A DNA stretch of 64,000 bases from Proteobacteria bacterium UBA1844 (GTDB taxonomy: Bacteria > Pseudomonadota > Gammaproteobacteria > Steroidobacterales > Woeseiaceae): assembly GCA_002338615.1 (NCBI GenBank), contig DDIS01000013.1, positions 12,422 to 76,421 of the forward strand, given 5' to 3'. A program made the position numbers and the translations under genes. Under the pieces are notes generated by a model. It worked only from the letters and a program-made list of their open reading frames with translations, did no database searches and was not told the origin of the DNA. Of this stretch, positions 56,306 to 63,916 are shown one piece after another; position 1 is the first letter of the stretch; each line of letters starts with the position of its first letter.

Positions 56306-57026
56306 TAACAAGCGCCTGGCACTGTACAGCCTGGTGCTCTTGCTGGCCGCCTCGCACGCGAGCTGGGCCGCGACGGACGGCTATACGCTGCAACCCTATG
56401 AAGCGGAATACAAGGTCAAAGTCAGTATTCTAAGTGGCAAGATGACCACGAAGCTGGCCGCGACCGACGAAGGCTACGTCGCCACGCACAGGCTGGATCC
56501 GCAAGGCCTGGCCAAGATTATCGCGAACGGCTATGTTGAAGAGACGGCTGATTTCAGTATTAGCGACGGCGCTGTCGTTTCACACCACTACCTGTCAATA
56601 AATACCCTGACCAACGATACGCCGCGCGCCGAGCTGAGCTTTGACCAGGAGACGCATTCGATCACGGGTGTTGTGGATGGTGTCACGGTGAACGAGGTTG
56701 CGGATTCCGAGGTTCACGACCGGATTTCCATCCAGTACGAACTCATGCTCGACCTGATCAAGGGCGGATCTACCAAGTCCTACGTGTTATTCGACGACGA
56801 CAAGTACAAGACCATCGAGATCAGCAACATTGGCAAGAAAGTCATCAGGGTTCCGGCTGGCGAATTTACGGCAATCGGCATCCAGCACAAGACGAAGGGC
56901 TCATCGAAAGTAACCACACTGTGGTGTGTGCCCGAGCTCGACTTTTTGCCTGCCATCATCGAGCAACACAAGGACAAGAAGCGCAAAATGCGCGCCGAGC
57001 TTATTCAGTACACGCCCAAAAACTGA
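56289..57026 (+). CDS. DUF3108 periplasmic protein
   Basis: 245 aa. Signal peptide ends near ASHASWAATDG, then a beta-rich domain with the DUF3108 start PYEAEYKVKVSILSGKM and later VRVPAGEFTAIGIQHKTKG. The fold resembles lipid-carrier-like barrels, so lipid binding in the periplasm is a reasonable guess but not shown. Translation is likely coupled to the overlapping acyltransferase gene. Confidence 0.82.
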   Translation: MQYFTNNKRLALYSLVLLLAASHASWAATDGYTLQPYEAEYKVKVSILSGKMTTKLAATDEGYVATHRLDPQGLAKIIANGYVEETADFSISDGAVVSHHYLSINTLTNDTPRAELSFDQETHSITGVVDGVTVNEVADSEVHDRISIQYELMLDLIKGGSTKSYVLFDDDKYKTIEISNIGKKVIRVPAGEFTAIGIQHKTKGSSKVTTLWCVPELDFLPAIIEQHKDKKRKMRAELIQYTPKN

Positions 57027-57103
57027 TCGATTGCCAGGTGTCTGCGCGGCAGAAAAGTATGCGGCGCTTGGAGCCCGTTCGGCTTCTGGCGTGCCGGCCC
57101 CTG

Positions 57104-57529
57104 CTAGCCGAGGGTAATGGCGAGTTGCAGTGTGAGAAACATCAGCGCCGTTACCGTTGCGCCAAGGAGCATGCAACCGGCCCAGCGCATGATTTCGTGA
57201 GCGTGCCGGGCGCCGACAATAAGCGGGACCGCCGGTAACACCGCGATGAAGGCCAGTGGGTAGAGAATCGATGCCACGCGTGGCCAGTGCCAGGCCCAGC
57301 ATTTCAGATCTGGTTGTTCCTGCATCGCGACTGCAACCTGACGCAATTCTCCCAGCGAACTCTGTGCAGACGCTTTCGCCGCGGCGATATCCGTTCCGGA
57401 TGCAAGGGCGGCCTGCACCAGGTCGTCGTAGTGGTCTTCGAGTTCCGATACCAGCCGCTGTACGCGCTGTGGACCGAAGCCTGACACAAGCAGCTCGTGA
57501 GCCAGCTCCTTGAAGTCGGGATCAGGCAT
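57104..57529 (-). CDS. HAAS-like membrane protein paired with PadR
   Basis: 141 aa from the ATG at 57529, which overlaps the PadR stop by 8 nt. An N-terminal helical region (ELAHELLVSGFGPQRVQRLVSELEDHYDDLV) is of the kind found beside PadR regulators in HAAS-type proteins, and two to three helices follow (residues ~85-110 and 118-140). Partner of the PadR regulator in stress or signal response; mechanism unknown. The frame is open to 57583. Confidence 0.75.
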   Translation of the reverse strand: MPDPDFKELAHELLVSGFGPQRVQRLVSELEDHYDDLVQAALASGTDIAAAKASAQSSLGELRQVAVAMQEQPDLKCWAWHWPRVASILYPLAFIAVLPAVPLIVGARHAHEIMRWAGCMLLGATVTALMFLTLQLAITLG

Positions 57530-57860
57530 TGACCGCAGTCTCCAGTGCCGTTTCGACCCCACCCTGGATACGCCGCCAGTCATTCGCCAGTTTCTCGAGG
57601 CGCGTCCTGCCCTTGCCCGTCAGTGAGTAATAAACGCGGGTTCGGCCGCCTACCGTTTTACGTCGCGACTTCAGCGCACCGCTTCGCTCCAGGGTGTGCA
57701 GAGCCGGGTAGATCACGCCTTCGCCGAGCGATATCGCCTCATCGGTGATCGTACGTACGGAGCGCACGAGCTCGTAGCCGTACATCTCTTGCTGGTCCAG
57801 CAAGCGCAGCAGCAGGAGTTCGGGGACGCCACTCATAAAAGGGGGATTACTTTGTGCCAT
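57522..57860 (-). CDS. PadR-family transcriptional regulator
   Basis: 112-aa winged-helix repressor. The PadR core reads LLLRLLDQQEMYGYELVRSV, then GVIYPALHTLERSGALKSR and YYSLTGKGR, all usual for the family. It sits next to the HAAS-like gene (overlap) and divergent from a TonB-like gene. Nested palindromes in the shared 140-nt gap are its likely binding sites. Confidence 0.9.
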   Translation of the reverse strand: MAQSNPPFMSGVPELLLLRLLDQQEMYGYELVRSVRTITDEAISLGEGVIYPALHTLERSGALKSRRKTVGGRTRVYYSLTGKGRTRLEKLANDWRRIQGGVETALETAVNA

Positions 57861-57889
57861 GACAGACCTTGCTTGCGTAGCTCTCGAAT

Positions 57890-57966
57890 ATACCTCGAAC
57901 TAAAAGGTATAACAATAGTTACTTTTTAGTTCCAGGTATGTACACTATACCTTGAGCTCAAGGTAT
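57890..57966. promoter_or_regulatory. Nested inverted repeats, probable PadR operator
   Basis: ATACCTTGAGCTCAAGGTAT (57947-57966) is a perfect 20-bp palindrome. A second copy with the same outer arms, ATACCT-N9-AGGTAT, lies at 57890-57910, and AGGTAT occurs alone at 57934-57939. Between them AACTAAAA (57898-57905) pairs with TTTTAGTT (57924-57931). PadR proteins bind this kind of dimer site; occupancy would cover both divergent promoters. Confidence 0.7.
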
Positions 57967-57999
57967 CAACGCAGGCGGGACCTGACAAGGGGATCGACC

Positions 58000-58599
58000 A
58001 TGATGACTCGATACGCTTACGCACTCAGTACCGGCACCGCGATGACTTTCGCGATTTTCTACCTGATGCAGTATCTCGTGACGCTGGATGCGCCGCCGCC
58101 GGATCCTGGTCGCCTGCACCACATGCTGGGATTCGCGCCGACCATTACCGAGCGGCCCGTCGTTGTGGAGCAATTTAACAATTTCAAACAGCTGCTCGAA
58201 CCGGTTCTTAAAACACCGGAACGATTGCCGCAGGAGAAAAATACGCCCGGCAATTCAATCGCGGTGTCAATGCAACAACCGATACCGGCTACAAGCGGCA
58301 CGACTATTGGCAATGCCTTCAGCAATGGACCTTTGATTAACATCGTACGCGTACGCCCCGTCTACCCGGTACGCGCCGCTGCGCAGGAATTGGAGGGCTA
58401 TGTCGACGTTGAGTTCGATGTTGCGCCGGACGGTAGTGTGCAGAACGTCGTTGTGATCTATGCAAGCCACAAACTGTTTGAACAACCGGCTATCAATGCT
58501 GCAAAGCGCTTCCGCTTCAAGGCGCGCGTGATGGACGGTGTGCCACAAGCAAGTTACGGGATTCGAAATCGCTTTACATTCCAGATGGAGAGGAGTTAG
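58000..58599 (+). CDS. TonB C-terminal domain protein
   Basis: 199 aa from the ATG at 58000, with AAGGGG 7 nt upstream (frame open to 57952). One N-terminal helix (about 11-27), a Pro/Ala-rich periplasmic stretch, then the TonB fold VRPVYPVRAAAQELEGYVDVEFDVAPDG with YP at the start of the domain and a final FRFKARV. It lacks an ExbB/ExbD pair nearby. It may energise a TonB receptor or be a stress-related TonB homologue. Its promoter overlaps the PadR palindromes, so PadR probably controls it. Confidence 0.82.
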   Translation: MMTRYAYALSTGTAMTFAIFYLMQYLVTLDAPPPDPGRLHHMLGFAPTITERPVVVEQFNNFKQLLEPVLKTPERLPQEKNTPGNSIAVSMQQPIPATSGTTIGNAFSNGPLINIVRVRPVYPVRAAAQELEGYVDVEFDVAPDGSVQNVVVIYASHKLFEQPAINAAKRFRFKARVMDGVPQASYGIRNRFTFQMERS

Positions 58600-58747
58600 C
58601 GATTTGGAACACCAGCCTGCGCCAATCATCGTCATTTTTGTATGGCGTGGGCTGGAACCAATTTCCGGGCGGCGATTTTCTGGTTGGCCTTAACTTCCCG
58701 CCGGGCTATCTTAAAACTCGCCGTCCGGATTCTCTTTATGTCACCGT

Positions 58748-59320
58748 TTACTGGACCTTGTCGTACTCCTGCACAAACGAGGTCGCGAGGCTGTCCTTTT
58801 TGAAAATTGCCGCCTTGCGCACCAGCAATGTGCCATTGTTTTCCAGCCGATAGTGCTCGACAAGTTTGTAACCGTCGTCCGTCAGCGTTTCGATAACGTA
58901 AGCCTGGCCCTCCCAACCGGATACCCGGCTCGCCTCGACCGGTCCGACACTAATAACGCGGTTTTCGCCGAAGCGGTACTCCTCGACGACCGAGCGATCA
59001 AAGCTGACGAACAGACCGTCCTTCGTCTGCGTGATCTTCAGCCGGCTGCCACGCTGCAGAAAGACATTGACCAGCGATGCACCCTTCTTCTTGCGACTGC
59101 GCGACGGCTTTGCAGGCGGAATTTGAAACTCCAGCTCAGCATCCGATAGCAAAGGCGAGCCGGACTGCTGCTCGTCGCGCAATACCCAGGTCCCGGACAG
59201 GTTCATGTCAGCGGGAACGACGGCACTCTTGCTTTGCAGCTGTTCACGGCTGGCACACGACGTGAGCAGTAATACGGACACACAGACTGTCAGTAAAGCT
59301 ATCCGCGACACGATGGTCAT
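58748..59320 (-). CDS. Hypothetical lipoprotein
   Basis: 190 aa from the ATG at 59320 (frame open to 59467). Lipobox LLTSCASRE follows a hydrophobic signal. The mature domain begins MNLSGTWVLRDEQ, a lipocalin-like start, and has a basic loop PSRSRKKKGAS of unusual density. No known domain. It lies 67 nt after the DNA-glycosylase gene on the same strand. Confidence 0.65.
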   Translation of the reverse strand: MTIVSRIALLTVCVSVLLLTSCASREQLQSKSAVVPADMNLSGTWVLRDEQQSGSPLLSDAELEFQIPPAKPSRSRKKKGASLVNVFLQRGSRLKITQTKDGLFVSFDRSVVEEYRFGENRVISVGPVEASRVSGWEGQAYVIETLTDDGYKLVEHYRLENNGTLLVRKAAIFKKDSLATSFVQEYDKVQ

Positions 59321-59387
59321 TTGCGATCCTTTGCAGAAGTCAGGGCAAAGTACACAAAATTTCGGCACAGCAAAAGTCGGCAACGTC

Positions 59388-60611
59388 TCATGCAGCGACG
59401 TTTGCCTTGATTTCGGCACGGATCTGATTGCAAAACAATTTGCGGCATCGCACCTGAACCCGGGCAAGTTGCAACCAATTCGCCAGTGCGCGGAGCTCCT
59501 TTGCTAGCAGGCTCGCGACAAGACCGGCATCGACACCCTCCTCCGGGTGTGCCTGTTGCACCAGCAAAACAGACGCCTTGCGATCGGCTTTGAGGTCGAC
59601 ACGGGCAACAATTTCGTCGTTCACACGAAATGGCAGGACGTAATAACCCCATTTTCGGCGCTTCTTCGGCAGATAGATTTCGAGCCGATAGTGGAACCCG
59701 AACAATCTTTCGACGCGCGGCCGGCACCAAAGCAACGGGTCGAACGGTGAGTGCAAGGAGGCTCCCCTGATTTCACCTGGCGGGCTGGCATCGGCAGATA
59801 GCCAGGCTGGCTCCTGCCAGCCCTCTACCTGTACCGGGACCAGTCGTTTCTGATCGACAAGCTCCGCCACACGCGGCGCAACGTCTGACATCGTCATGCG
59901 GAAATAGTCGGCCAGATCCTTCAGCGTGGCGATGCCAAGACGGCTCCCTGCATAAGCCAGTAACTCGCGCCGCGCTTCCGGCTCTTCAATCTCCCGCTCG
60001 AGGTACTCACCTGGAATAATTCGCTCCGGTAAATCGTATACGCGCTGAAAATTTGCTCGCCGCTCCCGGACCGCGAGCCGCCCACAGCCAAAATGATGTT
60101 CGAGTGCCCGCCGCGCGACGGAACGATGCCAGTCGCCGGGCTTTCTGGCCGGGCCACGTATCTGCGGTAATTCATCGGCCGTTAGCGCGCCGTCGAGACG
60201 CACCTGCTCAAGTGCATTCTCAAGATACGCTGCGGCATCCGGCAGTCTTGAACCCGGATTATTGCCCCAGGGCTGCCAGCCTGCGCGCCGGTACTGCAGC
60301 AAAGGCCACAACTCAACAGGCACCGAACATGCCTCATGTGCCCAGTGTTCTATTTGATTGCCGCTGCGATACAGGTAGTCGTCGAGCAGACCGGTATCGT
60401 AGTGGCCAAGTCGCGACCAGACAACAAGGTATTGGGCGGGTATCAATACATTCACGAAATCCAGCTGCAACATACCGGCACTCGCGATCGCACGAGAAAA
60501 ATCCTGATTGCCGGCCGCTCCACGAAGGCGCGGCTCACCGAAGCCCTGCGCCCCCAGCGCGATACGCCGCGCCTCGGCAGCACTTATTGGAGTACACAAA
60601 AGGACACCCAC
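59388..60611 (-). CDS. AlkX/YcaQ-type DNA glycosylase (HTH_42 winged-helix protein)
   Basis: 407 aa with tandem winged helices of the HTH_42 family. The catalytic QxD motif appears as Gln49-Leu-Asp51 in MLQLDFVNV, the form seen in YcaQ/AlkX, which removes alkylated bases and unhooks interstrand cross-links; the sister AlkZ group has QxQ. Later family segments LPEIYLPKKRRKWGYYVLPF-like and AVRERRANFQRVYDLPERI are present. The GTG start at 60611 lies in the first GGACACCCAC repeat; family N-termini (SAAEARRIAL) begin about 9 residues later, so the true start may be nearer 60590. Confidence 0.85.
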   Translation of the reverse strand: MGVLLCTPISAAEARRIALGAQGFGEPRLRGAAGNQDFSRAIASAGMLQLDFVNVLIPAQYLVVWSRLGHYDTGLLDDYLYRSGNQIEHWAHEACSVPVELWPLLQYRRAGWQPWGNNPGSRLPDAAAYLENALEQVRLDGALTADELPQIRGPARKPGDWHRSVARRALEHHFGCGRLAVRERRANFQRVYDLPERIIPGEYLEREIEEPEARRELLAYAGSRLGIATLKDLADYFRMTMSDVAPRVAELVDQKRLVPVQVEGWQEPAWLSADASPPGEIRGASLHSPFDPLLWCRPRVERLFGFHYRLEIYLPKKRRKWGYYVLPFRVNDEIVARVDLKADRKASVLLVQQAHPEEGVDAGLVASLLAKELRALANWLQLARVQVRCRKLFCNQIRAEIKANVAA

Positions 60612-60747
60612 ACAATTATTCCCGCGTCATTCTTACAAGGACATCCACATCGTACTTCCCAGGACATCCACATGCCTAATCCGGCAACATACTCACAAGG
60701 ACATCCACATAGTTGCTTTGGCAGCGTATTATTCAGGACATCCACAT
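60601..60747 (+). repeat. Array of five AGGACATCCACAT repeats
   Basis: A 13-nt unit, AGGACATCCACAT, recurs at 60638, 60661, 60698 and 60735; a variant, AGGACACCCACAC, lies at 60601. Start-to-start distances are 37, 23, 37 and 37 nt. The unit contains AGGA plus, when followed by G, an ATG at ribosome-binding distance, and the last copy supplies the start of the decarboxylase. It fills nearly all of the 134-nt gap between two divergent genes. Related GGACACCCACGCA and GGGACAGCCACGCA occur at 63873-63916. Confidence 0.8.
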
Positions 60748-60749
60748 GA
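60672..60749 (+). CDS. Short leader ORF coupled to the decarboxylase
   Basis: The third repeat copy provides AGGA 7 nt before an ATG at 60672. The 25-codon frame begins MPNPATYSQ and ends in TGA 60747-60749, overlapping the decarboxylase ATG (60746-60748) as ATGA. Such overlap permits translational coupling. Its peptide is not recognised, and the frame could be chance from the repeat, so support is modest. Confidence 0.4.
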   Translation: MPNPATYSQGHPHSCFGSVLFRTST

Positions 60750-62095
60750 TAAACCCCGCCGAAATAAAATTACTCGAAGCTGCGTTGCAACGGCTGGCAG
60801 AGGGTTTCGAGAATCTACCAGACTTCACGCCCCAATTTGATAGCAACGAAGTTGCCGCTATTCTCGATCAGGCCGCGACTCGGATGCAGGATAACTACCC
60901 CTACCACCATCCTATGTATGCGGGCCAGATGTTGAAACCGCCGCACGCAATTGCGCGAATCGCGTATGCAATGTCCCTGTGGGTGAACCCGAATAACCAT
61001 GCGCTGGATGGCGGCAAAGCCAGCTCGGGCATGGAAAAGGAGTGTATCGAGGAACTTGGTGCGATGTTCGGCTGGCGGCAGCCGCTCGGCCATCTCACCG
61101 GCGGCGGCACCGTAGCCAACCTCGAAGCTTTGTGGATCGCAGGCCGCCTCCGCCCTGGCAAGCGCATACTGGCGTCTGACCAAGCACACTACACACACAG
61201 CCGGCTTAGCGACGTATTGGGTTTACCGTTTTCAGCTGTCCGTGTTGATGAGCACGGACGTATGGACCTCGCACATATCGAGCAACTGCTGAAGGTGGGC
61301 GATGTCGGCACAATCGTAGCAACAATCGGCAATACCGCTCTCGGCGCTGTGGATCCACTAGCTGAGATAATCGAACTTGCGCGCGAACATGACGTACGCG
61401 TGCACGCTGATGCAGCCTACGGCGGCTATTTCGGGCTCGCCAGTAAAGTTGATGCAGCTGCGCGAGCAGCCTATCGACGTCTTGTGGAAGTCGATTCCAT
61501 AGTGGTCGATCCGCACAAGCATGGCTTGCAACCCTACGGCTGTGGCTGCATCTTATTTCGTGATGCCGACGTCGGCCGATTCTACAAACATGACTCACCG
61601 TACACCTATTTCAGCTCTGCCGAACTGCATCTGGGCGAGATCAGCCTGGAGTGTTCGCGACCCGGGGCATCGGCTGTTGCTTTGTGGGCGACTCAGAAAT
61701 TATTGCCGTTAGTCCAGGACGGAGAATTCTCGAAAAGTCTTGACCATAGCCTCAGTGCGGCGCGCAGCTTTCACGAGCGGCTGGTAGCGAGCGTGGCGTA
61801 CGTACCCTTGATGAAACCGGAGCTCGATATTGTCGTATACATGCCAAGTGCTGCAGATGCCAGATTGGCAAGTGCAAGGTCGCGACGGGTGTTCGCGTTG
61901 GCAGCCGAGCAAGGCCTGCATCTCGCGATGATTGAGTTGCCGACAGCGTTAGTGCAAGTCTACGTTCCCGAACTCGTAGCAAATTCGGCAACTGTCACGT
62001 GCCTGCGTTCGGTACTTATGAAACCCGAGCACAACAGCTGGCTCGAGCCGATCATGTCGATCCTTGAAAAAGCAGCGACAGCAGCCCGCGAGTAG
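60746..62095 (+). CDS. PLP-dependent group II decarboxylase (aromatic-amino-acid decarboxylase family)
   Basis: 449 aa. Schiff-base lysine Lys258 is in VDPHKHGLQPYGCG; Asp222 is in HADAAYGG; GGGTVANLEALW is the phosphate loop. It is distinct from the other decarboxylase of this window, whose motif is DPHKGFFLP and which lies on the opposite strand 57 kb away. The HKHG form is common in a lesser-known branch (tyrosine decarboxylase/sphingosine-lyase-like), so the substrate is open. The ATG sits in the last repeat copy. It overlaps the convergent crcB gene by 44 nt. Confidence 0.87.
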   Translation: MINPAEIKLLEAALQRLAEGFENLPDFTPQFDSNEVAAILDQAATRMQDNYPYHHPMYAGQMLKPPHAIARIAYAMSLWVNPNNHALDGGKASSGMEKECIEELGAMFGWRQPLGHLTGGGTVANLEALWIAGRLRPGKRILASDQAHYTHSRLSDVLGLPFSAVRVDEHGRMDLAHIEQLLKVGDVGTIVATIGNTALGAVDPLAEIIELAREHDVRVHADAAYGGYFGLASKVDAAARAAYRRLVEVDSIVVDPHKHGLQPYGCGCILFRDADVGRFYKHDSPYTYFSSAELHLGEISLECSRPGASAVALWATQKLLPLVQDGEFSKSLDHSLSAARSFHERLVASVAYVPLMKPELDIVVYMPSAADARLASARSRRVFALAAEQGLHLAMIELPTALVQVYVPELVANSATVTCLRSVLMKPEHNSWLEPIMSILEKAATAARE

Positions 62096-62477
62096 CAACT
62101 ACGCCTATGTAGAAGCACACGAAACCGCCGACTATCGTGACCATCAGGTACGAAAATGAGGCTAGAATCTCGTCGCGTTGCAGCATTGCACTGACCTCAA
62201 ACACCAATGCAGACAGGGTGGTGAAGCTGCCGCAAAAACCGACCACAAATAACAAACGATATTGTTCCGGGAAAATTCCAGACTGGTGGAACCAATGTGC
62301 ATTGACAATACATTGCGCCAACACACCCATAATCATGCAACCCAGAAAATTGGCAGCAAGCGTGCCCCATGGAAACTCGGTATTGACGTTCAAGCTAAGA
62401 TTTAATGCGAACCGGGCAAGTGCGCCTAGTGCGCCGCCCAGTGCGACAAACAAACTTGCATAAACAATAGGATGCAT
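62052..62477 (-). CDS. crcB: Fluoride efflux transporter CrcB
   Basis: 141 aa, four helices, single-domain CrcB/Fluc channel. Family motifs are GGALGALARFALN at the first helix, WGTLAANFLGCMIMG and VGFCGSFTTLSALVFE, the last carrying the GxxT-phenylalanine selectivity region. Protects against fluoride by export. It overlaps the 3' end of the decarboxylase on the other strand and lies 23 nt after the nitronate monooxygenase gene. No fluoride riboswitch was seen upstream. Confidence 0.92.
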   Translation of the reverse strand: MHPIVYASLFVALGGALGALARFALNLSLNVNTEFPWGTLAANFLGCMIMGVLAQCIVNAHWFHQSGIFPEQYRLLFVVGFCGSFTTLSALVFEVSAMLQRDEILASFSYLMVTIVGGFVCFYIGVVATRGLLSLLFQGST

Positions 62478-62500
62478 AACAGGTTTCTTGAAGGCTGCGG

Positions 62501-63457
62501 TTACAAAGCCGCCATGGTTTCCTTGTATTCCTGCTCAAGTCGCAAGATCAGTTCGCGTGCAGTGAGAATCTGGTCGATATTGCCGACTCCTTGCCCGGCG
62601 CTCCAGATGTCTTTCCAGGCTTTTATCTCCGCGCTGCCGCGTTTGCCAAAATCCATTTGTTTTGTGTCAGCATGATCAAGGCGATCCGGATCCATTCCAG
62701 CACGCTCGATGCTACGGCGCAGGTAGCTGCCATGAACACCGGTAAAAAACGGTGTGTACACAATGTCGGCAGCCGCAGAGCTCACGATCATGTCCTTGTA
62801 CTCCGGGATCGCGTTGGCTTCCTTTGTCGCAATAAAACGCGTACCCATGTACGCAAGATCTGCGCCCAAGGCTCGTGCTGCCAGAATATCGCCGCCCGCT
62901 GACACAGCGCCCGATAAAATCAGCACGCCGTCAAATTCCCGTCGAATTTCCTTGACCAGCGCGAAAGGGCTCAGAGGGCCCGCGTGCCCGCCCGCCCCTG
63001 CAGTGACTGCGACAATGCCATCGACACCCTGTGCAATGGCTTTGCGCGCGTGGCGCATGCTGATCACGTCGTGGAAAACCAGGCCGCCGTATCCGTGTAC
63101 CGCTGTCACGACCTCGGCCGGAGGCCTGAGGCTTGTAATTACGATGGGCACCTCGTGCCTGATGCAAACATCGAGGTCTGCCTGCAGTCGCGAATTGCTC
63201 GCATGCACTATCTGGTTAACGGCAAACGGCGCAACTTTTTCCTTGGGGTTTGCTGTCTTGTAATCCGCAAGCGCCTGTTTTACCTGTCGGATCCAGCCGT
63301 CCAGAGCTGATTGTGGCCGAGCGTTAAGTGCCGGAAAAGAACCGATGATTCCCGTGGTACATTGCGCAATGACCAGTTCCGGGCATGAAACAATGAACAT
63401 CGGCGCACCAACAAGCGGTAGGCGAAGTCTCGCACTTAGGGAATCAGGCAAAGCCAT
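62501..63457 (-). CDS. Nitronate monooxygenase (2-nitropropane dioxygenase family)
   Basis: 318-aa FMN-dependent TIM-barrel enzyme. LPLVGAPMFIVSCPELV begins the barrel; AGGHAGPLSPFAL and GAVSAGGDILAARALGADLAYMGTRF hold the FMN-phosphate sites. The family detoxifies propionate-3-nitronate and other alkyl nitronates. It is the first gene of a two-gene unit with crcB; the pairing may be accidental. Confidence 0.9.
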   Translation of the reverse strand: MALPDSLSARLRLPLVGAPMFIVSCPELVIAQCTTGIIGSFPALNARPQSALDGWIRQVKQALADYKTANPKEKVAPFAVNQIVHASNSRLQADLDVCIRHEVPIVITSLRPPAEVVTAVHGYGGLVFHDVISMRHARKAIAQGVDGIVAVTAGAGGHAGPLSPFALVKEIRREFDGVLILSGAVSAGGDILAARALGADLAYMGTRFIATKEANAIPEYKDMIVSSAAADIVYTPFFTGVHGSYLRRSIERAGMDPDRLDHADTKQMDFGKRGSAEIKAWKDIWSAGQGVGNIDQILTARELILRLEQEYKETMAAL

Positions 63458-63566
63458 GCTTTATCCTTCGTGAGCTATGGTCGTCGGGCAAGGCGGTCCG
63501 CATGCTACCACAGCGTCGTGATACGGTTCACATTGCAACGTGCCGGCGGTTGCTAGACTTGGCTTC

Positions 63567-63809
63567 ATGGAAAAGTCCGATCATGAAACCGATGTGCACG
63601 ATCTTGCTCTCGGCGTGATTCACGCGTTGAAAATGGTCGACGCGAAAGCCATGTCCTACGTGCAGCTGCGTCGCTTGTACGCAAGTTTGGTACATACCTG
63701 CAACGTGGTTGAAACGGAGATCACAGCAAGATCCGGTGAGCAGGACCTCGGCAAAACCGTCCGACTCACAGCTCCTCAGCCCGCCCCGCCCGGAAAGCCA
63801 GACAGCTAG
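63567..63809 (+). CDS. Small hypothetical protein
   Basis: 80 aa from the ATG at 63567 (frame open to 63540). Helical and soluble, beginning MEKSDHETDVHDLALG, with YVQLRRLYASLVHTC in the middle and a Pro-rich end. No known motif; ribosome-binding signal is weak. It is divergent from the nitronate monooxygenase and followed by the repeat-bearing tail of the window. Confidence 0.45.
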   Translation: MEKSDHETDVHDLALGVIHALKMVDAKAMSYVQLRRLYASLVHTCNVVETEITARSGEQDLGKTVRLTAPQPAPPGKPDS

Positions 63810-63850
63810 GCAGCAGAATATTTGCCCATCGCCGCCCTGCTCACTCACGG

Positions 63851-63916
63851 CGACAGGCCAACAGAGGCCAACAGGACACCCACGCACTTTCAAACAAGAA
63901 ACGGGACAGCCACGCA
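63851..63916 (+). repeat. GGACANCCACGCA repeat pair and short tandem repeat at the window end
   Basis: AGGACACCCACGCA (63873-63886) and GGGACAGCCACGCA (63903-63916) share the core of the 60601-60747 array. Just before them AGGCCAACAG occurs twice in tandem. On the reverse strand the core reads GTGGGTGTCC or GTGGCTGTCC, a GTGG start reminiscent of REP elements, but no hairpin is obvious. Nothing after 63960 could be called with confidence. Confidence 0.5.

Noticed and set aside
60601-60747. Repeat array considered as a small CRISPR
   Set aside because: Units are 13 nt, spacing varies (37/23), spacers are 24 or 10 nt, there are no cas genes, and copies double as start sites.
62478-62500. Fluoride riboswitch for crcB
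   Set aside because: Only 23 nt separate crcB from the upstream gene and no riboswitch-like structure was found.
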